Shown here: positions 35,202 through 44,500 of the stretch, piece after piece | Layout: the number at the start of each line of letters is the position of its first letter | How positions within the stretch are numbered: position 1 is the stretch's first letter | Assembly (NCBI GenBank): GCA_945876755.1 | Contig: CAMCPM010000013.1 | Location: 1-56,952, forward strand | Length of the DNA: 56,952 nucleotides | Direction of reading: 5' to 3' | Source: an uncultured Clostridia bacterium | Lineage (GTDB): Bacteria; Bacillota; Clostridia; Oscillospirales; Ruminococcaceae | The notes under the pieces: generated by a model | Database searches by the model: none | Told to the model about the DNA's origin: nothing | What the model saw: the letters and a program-made list of their open reading frames with translations, nothing else | Made by a program: the position numbers and the translations under genes

Positions 35202-35960
35202 TCAAATTCTCACGGGAATTCCCTTGCTCTTTATATCCTGCTTGACTTCTCCCACAGTAAGCTCCTTAAAATGGAAAAGAGATGCAGCAAGTGCCGCAGA
35301 GCAATCTGTCTCGATGAACGCTTCCGCAAAATCGCCCAGCTTACCTGCTCCTCCACTGGCTATTACGGGAATTTTTACAGCATTGCAAACCGCTTTCAGC
35401 ATGGGTAAATCAAATCCGCCCTTTACGCCGTCCGTATCTATGGAATTAAGGCATATTTCTCCTGCGCCAAGCTGCTCGCATTTTTTTACCCAATCAATAA
35501 GATCCAGTTTCATATCAATTCTTCCGCCGTTGATGAATACCGTCCATTTTCCGTCGGAAACCTTTTTAGCGTCAATGCCCACGCATATGCACTGGCTTCC
35601 GAAAATATCGGCACCCTCCTTGATAAGCTGGGGATTCTGAACAGCCTGCGAGTTGACCGAAACCTTGTCCGCGCCTGCACGGAGCGTATCTCTAATATCG
35701 TCAACGTTTTTTATTCCGCCGCCTACGGTAAGTGGCACAAAAACCTTTTCCGCGGTTTTTCTCACAACGTCAAGCATTACTCCCCGACCCTCATGAGACG
35801 CGGTTATGTCGTAAAACACTATCTCATCGGCCCCCTGAAGATTGTATTCGTACGCACATTCAACAGGGTCTCCGACTTCTTTTATTCCTTCAAAATTTAC
35901 GCCCTTGACGACCTTGCCGTCCCTCACATCAAGGCAAGGTATAATTCTTTTAGCTAACAT
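35202..35960 (-). CDS. hisF: Imidazole glycerol phosphate synthase, cyclase subunit
   Basis: A 252-residue (beta-alpha)8 barrel. D11 in [10 protein letters not shown] and D130 in FINGGR-like context, plus the phosphate sites VGGGI and ASGGAG, are visible. With HisH it makes imidazole glycerol phosphate and AICAR. The gene for the preceding isomerase HisA, normally between hisH and hisF, is absent. Confidence 0.96.
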   Translation of the reverse strand: MLAKRIIPCLDVRDGKVVKGVNFEGIKEVGDPVECAYEYNLQGADEIVFYDITASHEGRGVMLDVVRKTAEKVFVPLTVGGGIKNVDDIRDTLRAGADKVSVNSQAVQNPQLIKEGADIFGSQCICVGIDAKKVSDGKWTVFINGGRIDMKLDLIDWVKKCEQLGAGEICLNSIDTDGVKGGFDLPMLKAVCNAVKIPVIASGGAGKLGDFAEAFIETDCSAALAASLFHFKELTVGEVKQDIKSKGIPVRI

Positions 35961-35985
35961 AAAGCTTCACCTTTCTTTAATGCGG

Positions 35986-36594
35986 TTAATTTTTATTAAG
36001 TTCAGCAAAGTTTCTGAGTATCTGCAATCCGACTTTGCCGCTTTTTTCCGGGTGAAACTGAGCGCCGAAAACATTTTTGCCGTCATGAACCAAAGCAGTC
36101 ACCTTTCCGCCGTAGTCGCAGTATGCCGAAATATTCTTATCATCGCATTTTGCCGCAAAGGAATGTACGAAATACACATACGGGTTTTCGGGAAGCCCCT
36201 TCAGCAGCGGACAATCATTCTGAATTACAAGCTCGTTCCAGCCCATATGTGGAATAATCATATCTTCGCGCTCAAGCTTTTCAACCGTTCCGCCTATAAG
36301 ACCGAGACCGTTAGTTTCCTCAAACTCATATCCCTTGTCAAAAATAAGCTGCATACCGAGACAAATTCCGAGAAAAGGCTTGATTTTTGTCTGCTCTCTG
36401 ATAAGGGGTACAAAGCCGCTTTCGTTAAGCATTTTCATTGCCCACGGAAAAGCTCCGACACCGGGAAGAATAATAGAATCAGCCCTTTTAATTTCGTCAG
36501 CGGATTTTGTAAGTACACTTTCATATCCCAGATAATCAAGTGCATTCTTCACGCTGAATATGTTTCCTGCGCCGTAATCAATAATTGCGATCAT
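35986..36594 (-). CDS. hisH: Imidazole glycerol phosphate synthase, glutaminase subunit
   Basis: A 202-residue class I glutamine amidotransferase. Nucleophile Cys is in FLGICLGMQ (about residue 80), with His and Glu in AQFHPEKS (about 181-183). The N-terminal IIDYGAGN is typical. It delivers ammonia to HisF. It follows hisB directly. Confidence 0.97.
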   Translation of the reverse strand: MIAIIDYGAGNIFSVKNALDYLGYESVLTKSADEIKRADSIILPGVGAFPWAMKMLNESGFVPLIREQTKIKPFLGICLGMQLIFDKGYEFEETNGLGLIGGTVEKLEREDMIIPHMGWNELVIQNDCPLLKGLPENPYVYFVHSFAAKCDDKNISAYCDYGGKVTALVHDGKNVFGAQFHPEKSGKVGLQILRNFAELNKN

Positions 36595-37173
36595 TTATAA
36601 CACGCCCTTTGTTGACAGTATTTCATTTCCGGCAACTGCTTTAGCGTCCTTTAATGCGTGAGCGGCAGCTTTAAAAAGAGCCTCTGCAATATGGTGGTCG
36701 TTTTTGCCGTACTCGCATTTAAGGTGCAGAGTTATACCTGCATTAAACGCAAACGCACGGAAAAATTCTTCGGTAAGGCAAGTATCAAACTCTCCTATTC
36801 TGTCATCGCTGAAATTTGCATCGAAAACAAGAAAAGGTCTGTTGCTTATGTCAAGGCAGGCAAATCCCAGAGCCTCATCCATTGGAATAAACGCCGTTCC
36901 ATAACGTGCAATTCCTTTCATATCGCCTATTGCCTGCTTAAAAGCAGCACCAAGGACAATTCCCGTATCTTCCACAGTATGATGACCGTCAACATATAAA
37001 TCGCCGTTTACTTTGACAGTCAGATCCATACCTCCGTGTACCGCAAAGGCTGTTAGCATATGGTCAAAAAATCCTATCCCGGTTGATATTTCATTTTTTC
37101 TGCTGCCGTCAAGGTCAAGCTTTACTTCAATATCTGTTTCCTTGGTTTTTCGATTAATTTCAGAAATTCTCAA
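36595..37173 (-). CDS. hisB: Imidazole glycerol phosphate dehydratase
   Basis: A 192-residue single-domain dehydratase with the manganese-binding histidine motifs FDHMLTAFAVHGG, DGHHTVED and NDHHIAEALFK. There is no fused histidinol phosphatase, so that activity must be encoded elsewhere. It overlaps hisC by four bases. Confidence 0.97.
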   Translation of the reverse strand: MRISEINRKTKETDIEVKLDLDGSRKNEISTGIGFFDHMLTAFAVHGGMDLTVKVNGDLYVDGHHTVEDTGIVLGAAFKQAIGDMKGIARYGTAFIPMDEALGFACLDISNRPFLVFDANFSDDRIGEFDTCLTEEFFRAFAFNAGITLHLKCEYGKNDHHIAEALFKAAAHALKDAKAVAGNEILSTKGVL

Positions 37174-38243
37174 AGATATTCCCCTCTTTCCATATTACCT
37201 AAAATTTCGTCAAGAGCTTTTATTACAGCAGCATTTTCATCTGTACTTCCTGCGGTAATGCGTATATAATTGCCCATATAACGTATTGCAATTGATTTTT
37301 CAAGAAGCTTTTCATATATCTCCTTGGCATACGCAGTTTTTATAAACACAAAATTTGTAACGGAATCATATACCTTTTCAAGCTTTGTGTATTTTTTTGA
37401 CAGCGTTACAATATCTGCCTGCAATGACTTCCTGCTTTCTACAATATCACTGCAAAGCGACTTCAGCAATTCCTTTTCACTCAAAACAGTTTTGCAAATG
37501 GTCTGTGAGATCGAGTCTGTATTGTATGGTGATTTTACGCTTCTAAGTGCAGTTGTTATGGTTTCTCCCGCAACGGCAAATCCGAGACGGATACCTGCAA
37601 GTCCCATTGCTTTTGAACAGGTTTTGAGAATGATAAGATTATCATAATTTTCTATTTCATCAAGTACGCTCTGATCCCAAAAATCCATGTAAGCTTCGTC
37701 AACAATTACAAGGCAGAAAACATTTTTTACAAGCTTTATTATATCCTGTTTTGTAACACCAAGAGATGTCGGATTGCACGGATTTGAAAAAATTACCGCT
37801 TTGATATCATTATTATTGCAGTATTCGATTACTTTTGGTATGCTTATCTGAAGAGACGCTTCCTTAGGCATTGCTTCCACTTTAAGCTCGTACATACTGC
37901 TGTAAAAAGCGTACATTGAAAAATCCGGAGACAGAGTCAGGATTTTATCGTCTTTTTCAAGAAAACAGCTTGTAATAATACTTATAAGTTCATCGGAACC
38001 GTTTCCTGCCGTAACATATTTTTCAGGAACATTATAATAATCCGCAAAAGCTTTTATTGCGCCGAATGCCATAGGGTCAGGATAACGGTTCAAAGAAAGC
38101 TTGCTTATTTCCTGGCTGATTTTTTCGCCAAGCTTTTCGTTAATGTTATAATAAGACTCATTTGCATCAAGTCTTATTTTGTAATCTCCCTCAATAGGGT
38201 CATATGGTTCAAGCTTTTTTAATTTTGAGTTAAGTTCATACAT
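37170..38243 (-). CDS. hisC: Histidinol-phosphate aminotransferase
   Basis: A 357-residue PLP aminotransferase of fold type I. The PLP lysine is in TCSKAMGLAG (about residue 213), with NPCNPTS and the Asp in VIVDEAYMDF upstream. It converts imidazole acetol phosphate to histidinol phosphate. Confidence 0.96.
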   Translation of the reverse strand: MYELNSKLKKLEPYDPIEGDYKIRLDANESYYNINEKLGEKISQEISKLSLNRYPDPMAFGAIKAFADYYNVPEKYVTAGNGSDELISIITSCFLEKDDKILTLSPDFSMYAFYSSMYELKVEAMPKEASLQISIPKVIEYCNNNDIKAVIFSNPCNPTSLGVTKQDIIKLVKNVFCLVIVDEAYMDFWDQSVLDEIENYDNLIILKTCSKAMGLAGIRLGFAVAGETITTALRSVKSPYNTDSISQTICKTVLSEKELLKSLCSDIVESRKSLQADIVTLSKKYTKLEKVYDSVTNFVFIKTAYAKEIYEKLLEKSIAIRYMGNYIRITAGSTDENAAVIKALDEILGNMERGEYL

Positions 38244-38272
38244 CAGACGGCAGTTCCTTCCTGTTGGGGATT

Positions 38273-39571
38273 TTATTCAAATCTTACTTTAATTGCATTT
38301 GCATGAGCGGTAAGTCCTTCTCGCTCGGCAATGCAGACAATATCATTCTTGGCATCAAGCAGTGCCTGTTCGGTATAGTAGATAAAGCTGGAACGTTTTG
38401 TAAAGCTGTTTACAGAAAGCGGAGAGAAAAATCTTGCTGTACCGCTTGTGGGAAGAACATGGTTTGGTCCTGCATAGTAATCTCCAAGCGGTTCAGGAGC
38501 ATATTTGCCCAAAAATACTGAACCTGCATTATCAATTTTTCCGATATACTGAAGAGGATTGTCAACTTGCATTTCAAGATGCTCGGGAGCAAGTCCGTTT
38601 GCAAGTTCAATTGCACGGTCAATAGTTTCGGTTACGATTATTGCGCCGTAATCCGAAAGTGATTTTTCGATGATTTCCTTTCTCGAAAGAAGCTTGCACT
38701 GTCTTTCAAGTTCAGCAATGGTTTTATCAGCAATATCGTTGCTTGTTGTAATAAGTATAGATGATGCAAGCTTATCATGTTCAGCCTGTGACATAAGGTC
38801 TGCTGCAAGATATTTCGGGTCTGCTGTTTCGTCCGCAACGACAAGTATCTCACTTGGACCTGCAATCATGTCAATATCTACCTTGCCGTAAAGCAGTTTC
38901 TTTGCAGTTGCCACAAAAATGTTGCCGGGTCCTACGATTTTATCAACCTTTGGAATTGTCTCAGTACCGTATGCAAGAGCAGCAACTGCTTGTGCGCCTC
39001 CTGCAAGGAATACCCTGTCTACACCGCATATAGAAGCAGCAACAAGAATGTCTTTATTGGGAGTACCGTCCTTTAAAGGCGGTGTGACCATAATAATTTC
39101 CTTAACGCCTGCAATTTTGGCGGGAATTGCATTCATAAGTACAGAGGAAGGATAAGCGGCAGTTCCTCCAGGAACGTAAAGTCCGACTCTTTTAAGACCT
39201 CTTACACGCTGACCGAGGATAACTCCGTTATCGTGAGGGTCAATGAATCCCTGCTCCTTCTGGCGATTGTGAAATGCTGCAATGTTTTCCATTGCATTAA
39301 GCAGAGAATTAACAAATTCTTCGTCAGCATCGTTAAGTGCATCATGGATAACGTCAAGCGGAACCTCATAGTATTCCGGAAGCTTTCCGTCAAATTTTAA
39401 GGTGTAATCCTGAACAGCTTTGTCACCATTTTCTTTAACATTATCAATAATTTCAGATACTATTTCGGTAACCTTTTTATCGGTCTCACCGTTGCGTTTT
39501 TCAACCTCTTTAAGAAAAGCGACCTCATCGGTGCCGTTAGCAATAATTTTCCGTATCATATTTATAACCAT
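38273..39571 (-). CDS. hisD: Histidinol dehydrogenase
   Basis: A 432-residue enzyme carrying out the last two oxidations to histidine. Family segments include GLYVPGGTAAYPSSVLM, the GPGNIFVATAKK motif, GPSEILV, and GPNHVLPTSGTARF with zinc-ligand histidines. The start is given as the ATG at 39571; the ATG at 39559 is an alternative. The AAAGGAGG ribosome binding site is about 20 bases upstream, separated by a 9-bp hairpin that also contains the ATG. Confidence 0.95.
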   Translation of the reverse strand: MVINMIRKIIANGTDEVAFLKEVEKRNGETDKKVTEIVSEIIDNVKENGDKAVQDYTLKFDGKLPEYYEVPLDVIHDALNDADEEFVNSLLNAMENIAAFHNRQKEQGFIDPHDNGVILGQRVRGLKRVGLYVPGGTAAYPSSVLMNAIPAKIAGVKEIIMVTPPLKDGTPNKDILVAASICGVDRVFLAGGAQAVAALAYGTETIPKVDKIVGPGNIFVATAKKLLYGKVDIDMIAGPSEILVVADETADPKYLAADLMSQAEHDKLASSILITTSNDIADKTIAELERQCKLLSRKEIIEKSLSDYGAIIVTETIDRAIELANGLAPEHLEMQVDNPLQYIGKIDNAGSVFLGKYAPEPLGDYYAGPNHVLPTSGTARFFSPLSVNSFTKRSSFIYYTEQALLDAKNDIVCIAEREGLTAHANAIKVRFE

Positions 39572-39590
39572 GCTTCAGATATGAAGCATG
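39569..39590 (-). promoter_or_regulatory. Hairpin and mini-frame between the hisD ribosome binding site and start
   Basis: On the - strand CATGCTTCA (39590-39582) pairs with TGAAGCATG (39577-39569) around a TATC loop. The first ATG in it, right after GGAGGT, opens a four-codon frame (MLHI) ending in TGA; the second ATG is the hisD start. The pairing is perfect over nine bases. Confidence 0.6.
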
Positions 39591-39613
39591 ACCTCCTTTC
39601 GGCATAATTCAAA

Positions 39614-40249
39614 TTATAAATTTTCCTCAATCAGCTTGATAAGCGATTCGATCTCCTGCTGTCTGAGTTTAAGACTTACCATATTTACAATAAGTCTTGC
39701 AGATATAGGAGCAATATCTTCAAACACTTCAAGTCCGTTTTCTTTCAGCGTTGTACCTGTCTCAACAATATCAACGATCGCGTCTGAAAGGCTAAGAAGC
39801 GGAGCAAGCTCAACGCTGCCTTCAATTTTTACGATATCAACATCCATGCCTTTTTTCTCAAAAAAAGTACGAGAAACATTAGGATATTTCGTAGCAATTG
39901 TTTTGATATTGTATCCCTGATAGAAATTATCGCCTTTTTTTCCTGCAAGAGCAAATTTGCACCTGCCGAAACCAAGGTCAACAAGCTCAAAGAACTTGCC
40001 GTTCATTTCCATAATTGTATCCTTACCTACAACACCCATATCGCATACGCCGTGTTCAACATATGTAATAACATCCGCTGCCTTTGCAAGAACGACTTCA
40101 ATTGAGTCGCCTACCGGAAGGATAAGTTTTCTTCCCTTTTCACGGACCGCTGTGCAGTCATATCCGATCTTTTCAAGAAGAGCTACCGTATCTTTTTCAA
40201 GTCTGCCCTTTGTCAAAGCAATTCTGAGAGGTCTTTTTTCATTTTCCAT
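39614..40249 (-). CDS. hisG: ATP phosphoribosyltransferase, short form (HisG_S)
   Basis: A 211-residue HisG lacking the C-terminal regulatory domain, so it needs HisZ. LTKGRLEKDT at the start and DIVETGTTLKENGL (PRPP-binding) are visible. It catalyses the first, committed step. It sits directly downstream of hisZ. Confidence 0.97.
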   Translation of the reverse strand: MENEKRPLRIALTKGRLEKDTVALLEKIGYDCTAVREKGRKLILPVGDSIEVVLAKAADVITYVEHGVCDMGVVGKDTIMEMNGKFFELVDLGFGRCKFALAGKKGDNFYQGYNIKTIATKYPNVSRTFFEKKGMDVDIVKIEGSVELAPLLSLSDAIVDIVETGTTLKENGLEVFEDIAPISARLIVNMVSLKLRQQEIESLIKLIEENL

Positions 40250-40263
40250 TTCAGCAGCCTCCG

Positions 40264-41457
40264 TTATATATTTTCTTCGGATATGTTTTTTCCAACATAA
40301 ACCGCTTTTTTGATTTTCTTGTTTTCGGCATAAGCCTTTGTTTCATCATAAGAAGCAAAAACTGAATTTTCAACGATAAGTCCATCGCTGCGCAGCTTAT
40401 TTGCATACTTGATCGCTTCCATAACAAAACCGTCCTCACCGTATACAATTACGTCCGCCACAGGTGCAGAATATGTATGCGACTGCTTCATAACCTTTGC
40501 AACCGCGTCAACATTTACAGCAAATCCGGTTGCAGGAACGTCATATCCGAACTCAGCAAGCAGCTTGTTGTAACGTCCGCCTGAAAGAACAGCATCTCCG
40601 TAACCCTGCAAATATCCCTTCATAACAACGCCTGTATAATAGTCAAGCTTATTTACTATACCAAGGTCAATAGTGATTTTTCCGTTATAACCAAGCTGTG
40701 TAAGGCAGTTATATATTCCTCTGAGGTCGGAAATTATTTTGTTGATTTTTTCATCGTTGTAAAGCTGTGCAGCCTTGTCAAGAACCTCTTCACCGCCGAA
40801 AAGTCGCGGAAGTTGCTTCAACGCATTAGTAATTTCATTGTCACCGATACTGTCCAGCAAATCGTTCAGCGCAGGGTAATTCTTAACTTCAATAAGACTG
40901 CGGATTTCTTCTTTAGTGGAAATATCAGTATCAAGCTTATTTACAAGCTCGCGGAAAAATCCGATATCGCCAAGTTCAAAACGGAAGTTGTCACTTTCCA
41001 AAGATGAAAGCACTTCAATTGCGCTTGAAAGCACCTCAAGATCGGCACGCTTTGAATCAGATCCTATAAGTTCAATTCCCATTTGATGGATCTCATCGCT
41101 TCTGCCGCGCATAACTGGCTTGTTGCGGTAAACATTCTGACGGTAAAAAAGTCTCAGCGGAAGTTCCGCGTCACGAAGTCTTGTTGCGGCAACTCTTGCA
41201 ATAGGCATTGTGGAATCTGGACGTACCACAAGAAGTCTGCCTTTATTATCAACAAGTTTATACATACTTTCCTGAGGAAAATATCTTGAATTAAGGTTAA
41301 AAACGTCAAAAAATTCAAGTCCGGGAGTAACTATTTCGCAATAACCCTTTGATTTGAATATTGCTGAAAGTTTTTCTTCAAGACTTCTGCGCATTGCACA
41401 ATCTTCAAACAGCAAGTCCTTTGTTCCTTCGGGAGTAATTAAGTCATAACGTTTCAT
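40264..41457 (-). CDS. hisZ: ATP phosphoribosyltransferase regulatory subunit
   Basis: A 397-residue relative of histidyl-tRNA synthetase that partners the short HisG and carries feedback inhibition. Class II synthetase motifs are visible (PGLEFFDVF, RPDSTMPIARVAATR, FYRQNVYRN, ELIG), but it lacks the anticodon-binding domain of a true HisRS. It is the first gene of the operon, just after the palindrome-bearing promoter. Confidence 0.95.
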   Translation of the reverse strand: MKRYDLITPEGTKDLLFEDCAMRRSLEEKLSAIFKSKGYCEIVTPGLEFFDVFNLNSRYFPQESMYKLVDNKGRLLVVRPDSTMPIARVAATRLRDAELPLRLFYRQNVYRNKPVMRGRSDEIHQMGIELIGSDSKRADLEVLSSAIEVLSSLESDNFRFELGDIGFFRELVNKLDTDISTKEEIRSLIEVKNYPALNDLLDSIGDNEITNALKQLPRLFGGEEVLDKAAQLYNDEKINKIISDLRGIYNCLTQLGYNGKITIDLGIVNKLDYYTGVVMKGYLQGYGDAVLSGGRYNKLLAEFGYDVPATGFAVNVDAVAKVMKQSHTYSAPVADVIVYGEDGFVMEAIKYANKLRSDGLIVENSVFASYDETKAYAENKKIKKAVYVGKNISEENI

Positions 41458-41491
41458 TTTATATCCCCTTTAATATGATAAAGTAGTGACG

Positions 41492-41507
41492 TGATATCTT
41501 GATATCA
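41492..41507. promoter_or_regulatory. Palindromic operator at the hisZ transcription start
   Basis: TGATATC-TT-GATATCA is a perfect 7+7 palindrome directly downstream of the -10 box, covering the expected start of transcription. A further partial half-site (ATATCAC) overlaps the -10. Placement is ideal for repression. A TrpR-like YerC/HisR protein is the natural candidate to bind it, by inference. Confidence 0.7.
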
Positions 41508-41535
41508 TAATATCACATAATATTTATCTTGTCAA
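41507..41535 (-). promoter_or_regulatory. Sigma-A promoter of the his operon
   Basis: On the - strand TTGACA (41535-41530), 17 bases, and TATTAT (41512-41507). No T-box or attenuator fits in the roughly 45-base leader before the hisZ ATG at 41457. Confidence 0.85.
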
Positions 41536-41544
41536 CCCTTTTAA

Positions 41545-44500
41545 CTAAAAAAGTGAAATTTGATTTGATTTCGGCAAAGCATCAAGCGCTCCTATGCTTT
41601 CAAGAGTTTCAATTACAGATTTTGTTGCTCCGCTTCTTTCCTGAAGTTCATCAATTGAAAGAAGCTCTCCCTCTTGAACAGCGTCATAAATAGACTTAGC
41701 TGCATTTGCTCCTACGCCCTTTGCAGAACAGAAAGGAAGTCTCAGCTTTCCGTCTTCAATTTTATATTTGGTCGCGTCTGATTTGTAAATATCAATCGGC
41801 AGGAACTCGAATCCCCTTGCCATCATTTCATTTACGATCATAAGCATATCAAATGTTGAAGATTCCTTTGCAGTACGCTCGTTGCCCTTGCGTTTAAGCT
41901 CTTCAATTTTGAACTTTACAGCTTCCCTGCCCTGTATTGCTGTTTCTGCGTCAAAATCTTCACCTCTAACGGTAAATATCGTTGCATAAAAAGCAAGCGG
42001 TTCATAGACCTTATACCAGCCAAGCTTCATTGCAGCAGTTACATAAGCGGCAGCATGGGCCTTTGGGAACATATACTTGATTTTCAGACAGCTGTCAATA
42101 TACCACTGAGGAACATTATGCGCAAGCATATCCTGCTTCATCTCATCGGTAAGCAGCTTTGGAGCATTACCTTTACGAGTAATTTCCATAATTTTAAATG
42201 AAAGCTTCGGATCCATTCCATGGTAAATAAGGTACGTCATAATACTGTCACGAGTACCTATAACGTCTGAAATGGTGCATATACCATCCTTGATAAGCTC
42301 CTGAGCATTGCCAAGCCAAACATCAGTACCGTGAGAAAGTCCGGATATCTGAAGCAGATCGGAGAAATTCTTCGGCTGCGCTTCAATAAGCATTCCGCGT
42401 ACAAACGGCGTTCCCATTTCAGGTATTGCAAGCGTTCCGGTTTCGCAGTCAATATCCTCTGGGGTTACGCCAAGCGCTTTGGTAGAGGTACAGAGGCTTA
42501 TAACCTTTTCATCACCAGGAAAAATATCACCAGTTTTTACTCCTGTCATATCCTCAAGGTGCTTATAAAGAGTCGGCACATCGTGTCCCAGCTCGTCAAG
42601 CTTCAATATCGTATCGTGAAGCGAATGGAAGTCGAAGTGAGTGGTAGTAAAAATAGAATTGGGGTCTTCGGCAGGATGCTGAATTGGTGTAAAATCGTAT
42701 ACCTCAAACTTTGACGGCACAACGACCATTCCTCCGGGGTGCTGCCCCGTAGTTCGCTTTACACCTGTACAACCGATAGTCAGACGGTTTATCTCAGCCT
42801 TTGAAGCAGTTTCACCTTTTTCATCCAGATAATGCTTTACATATCCGTAAGCCGTTTTATCGGCAACTGTACCGATAGTGCCTGCCTTGAACACATTGTC
42901 CTTACCGAAAAGCTCCTCGGTATATTTATGCGAAAATGTCTGATATTCGCCGGAAAAGTTAAGGTCAATATCAGGCGCTTTATCGCCGTCAAAGCCAAGG
43001 AATGTTTCAAACGGAATATCATGTCCGTCACGATTATATGGCGTACCGCACTTTTCGCAGTTTTTCGGCGGCAAGTCATAACCTGAACCCACTGTACCAT
43101 CGGTAATGAAAATACTATGCCGACACTTAGGACATACATAGTGCGGCGGAAGCGGATTAACTTCTGAAATTCCTGCCATAGAAGCTACAAATGAGGAACC
43201 TACCGAGCCTCTTGAACCGACCTGATAGCCGTGTTCATTTGAGTTTGCAACAAGCTTCTGAGCAATCATATAAAGTACAGCAAATCCGTGCTTTATAATA
43301 GACGTAAGTTCACGGTCAAGACGTTTTGCAACAAGTTCGGGAACAGGGTCGCCGTATATGGATTTGCAGCGTTCCCATGAAATGCGTTCCAAGTCCTCCT
43401 CTGCTCCTGGGATTTCCGGAGTGAATGTTCCGGGAGGAATAGGCACAACATCGGGATTTACCATATCCGCAATTTTATTTGTGTTGGTAACAACCACCTC
43501 ATATGCCTTTTCCTTACCAAGGTAAGAAAATTCCTCCAGCATTTCATCGGTAGTACGCAGATACAGCGGAGCCTGATGATCAGCGTCTTTGAACTTCTGA
43601 TATGTAAGAATTTTTCGGAATATTCCGTCAGACTTGTCCATAAAGTGAACATCGCAGGTTGCAACAACGGGAATATTCAATTCATCACCAAGCTTTACAA
43701 TTTTTCTGTTAAGCTCCTTTAAATCCTCGATTGTAGTAATGTTGGGGTATTCTTCGTCTCTTATTAAAAATTCATTGTTAGCCACAGGCTGTATTTCAAG
43801 ATAATCGTAAAAACGTGCAAGTTCTTTAACAGCCTCCCATGGATGACCGTCCTTTACGGCAGAAAAAACCTCGCCTGCTTCACAAGCACTTCCCACAATC
43901 AAACCATCACGATGTTTCATAAGCTCGGAAATAGGAATACGCGGATTACGCTTATAATATTTTATATTTCCGTAAGAAATCAGCTTATAAAGATTTTTAA
44001 GACCTATTGCATTTTTTACAAGAATGATCTGATGATACGACCGCAGCGAGCGTGGGTCGACTTTAAGCACACAATGATTAATGTCGCTGATATTCTTTAT
44101 AGAGTGTTCTTCAATAAGCCTGTTGATAAGTATAACATAAATTCTTGCAAGCATTTTTGCGTCATCATCTGCACGATGGTGATTAAATTCGCCAAGTCCC
44201 AGATCTTTTGCAACATAATCAAGCTTGTGCTTTTTCAAATGTGGAAGCATACTTCTGCTCATTACAACTGTATCGATCATAGAAAATTTAAAATCAATAT
44301 CGTATCTTTCGCTTGCTGTGCGAATAAACGAGCAGTCAAAACCTGCGTTATGAGCAACAAGTACAGGAGCTTGTCCGCAAAATTCTATAAACTTTTTTAA
44401 CGCGTCTTCCTGAGAGGGTGCGTCTTTAACCATATCATCGTTAATTCCAGTAAGCTCGGTTATTCGTTCGGGAATGTGTCTTTCGGGATCAACAAAAATT

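Noticed and set aside
34843-35640. A 265-residue + strand frame opposite hisF and the TIGR04076 gene
   Set aside because: Low-complexity Ser/Pro-rich translation, antisense to hisF; no start signal.
35842-36600. A 252-residue + strand frame opposite hisH and the start of hisF
   Set aside because: It is antisense to two well-supported histidine genes and shows no recognisable domain or ribosome site; it is a shadow of their codon pattern.
41457-41545. Histidine T-box in front of hisZ
   Set aside because: The leader after the promoter is about 45 bases, far too short for a T-box; no specifier stem or terminator is seen.
43843-44400. A 185-residue + strand frame opposite polC
   Set aside because: It is inside the exonuclease part of PolC, antisense, with no ribosome site.
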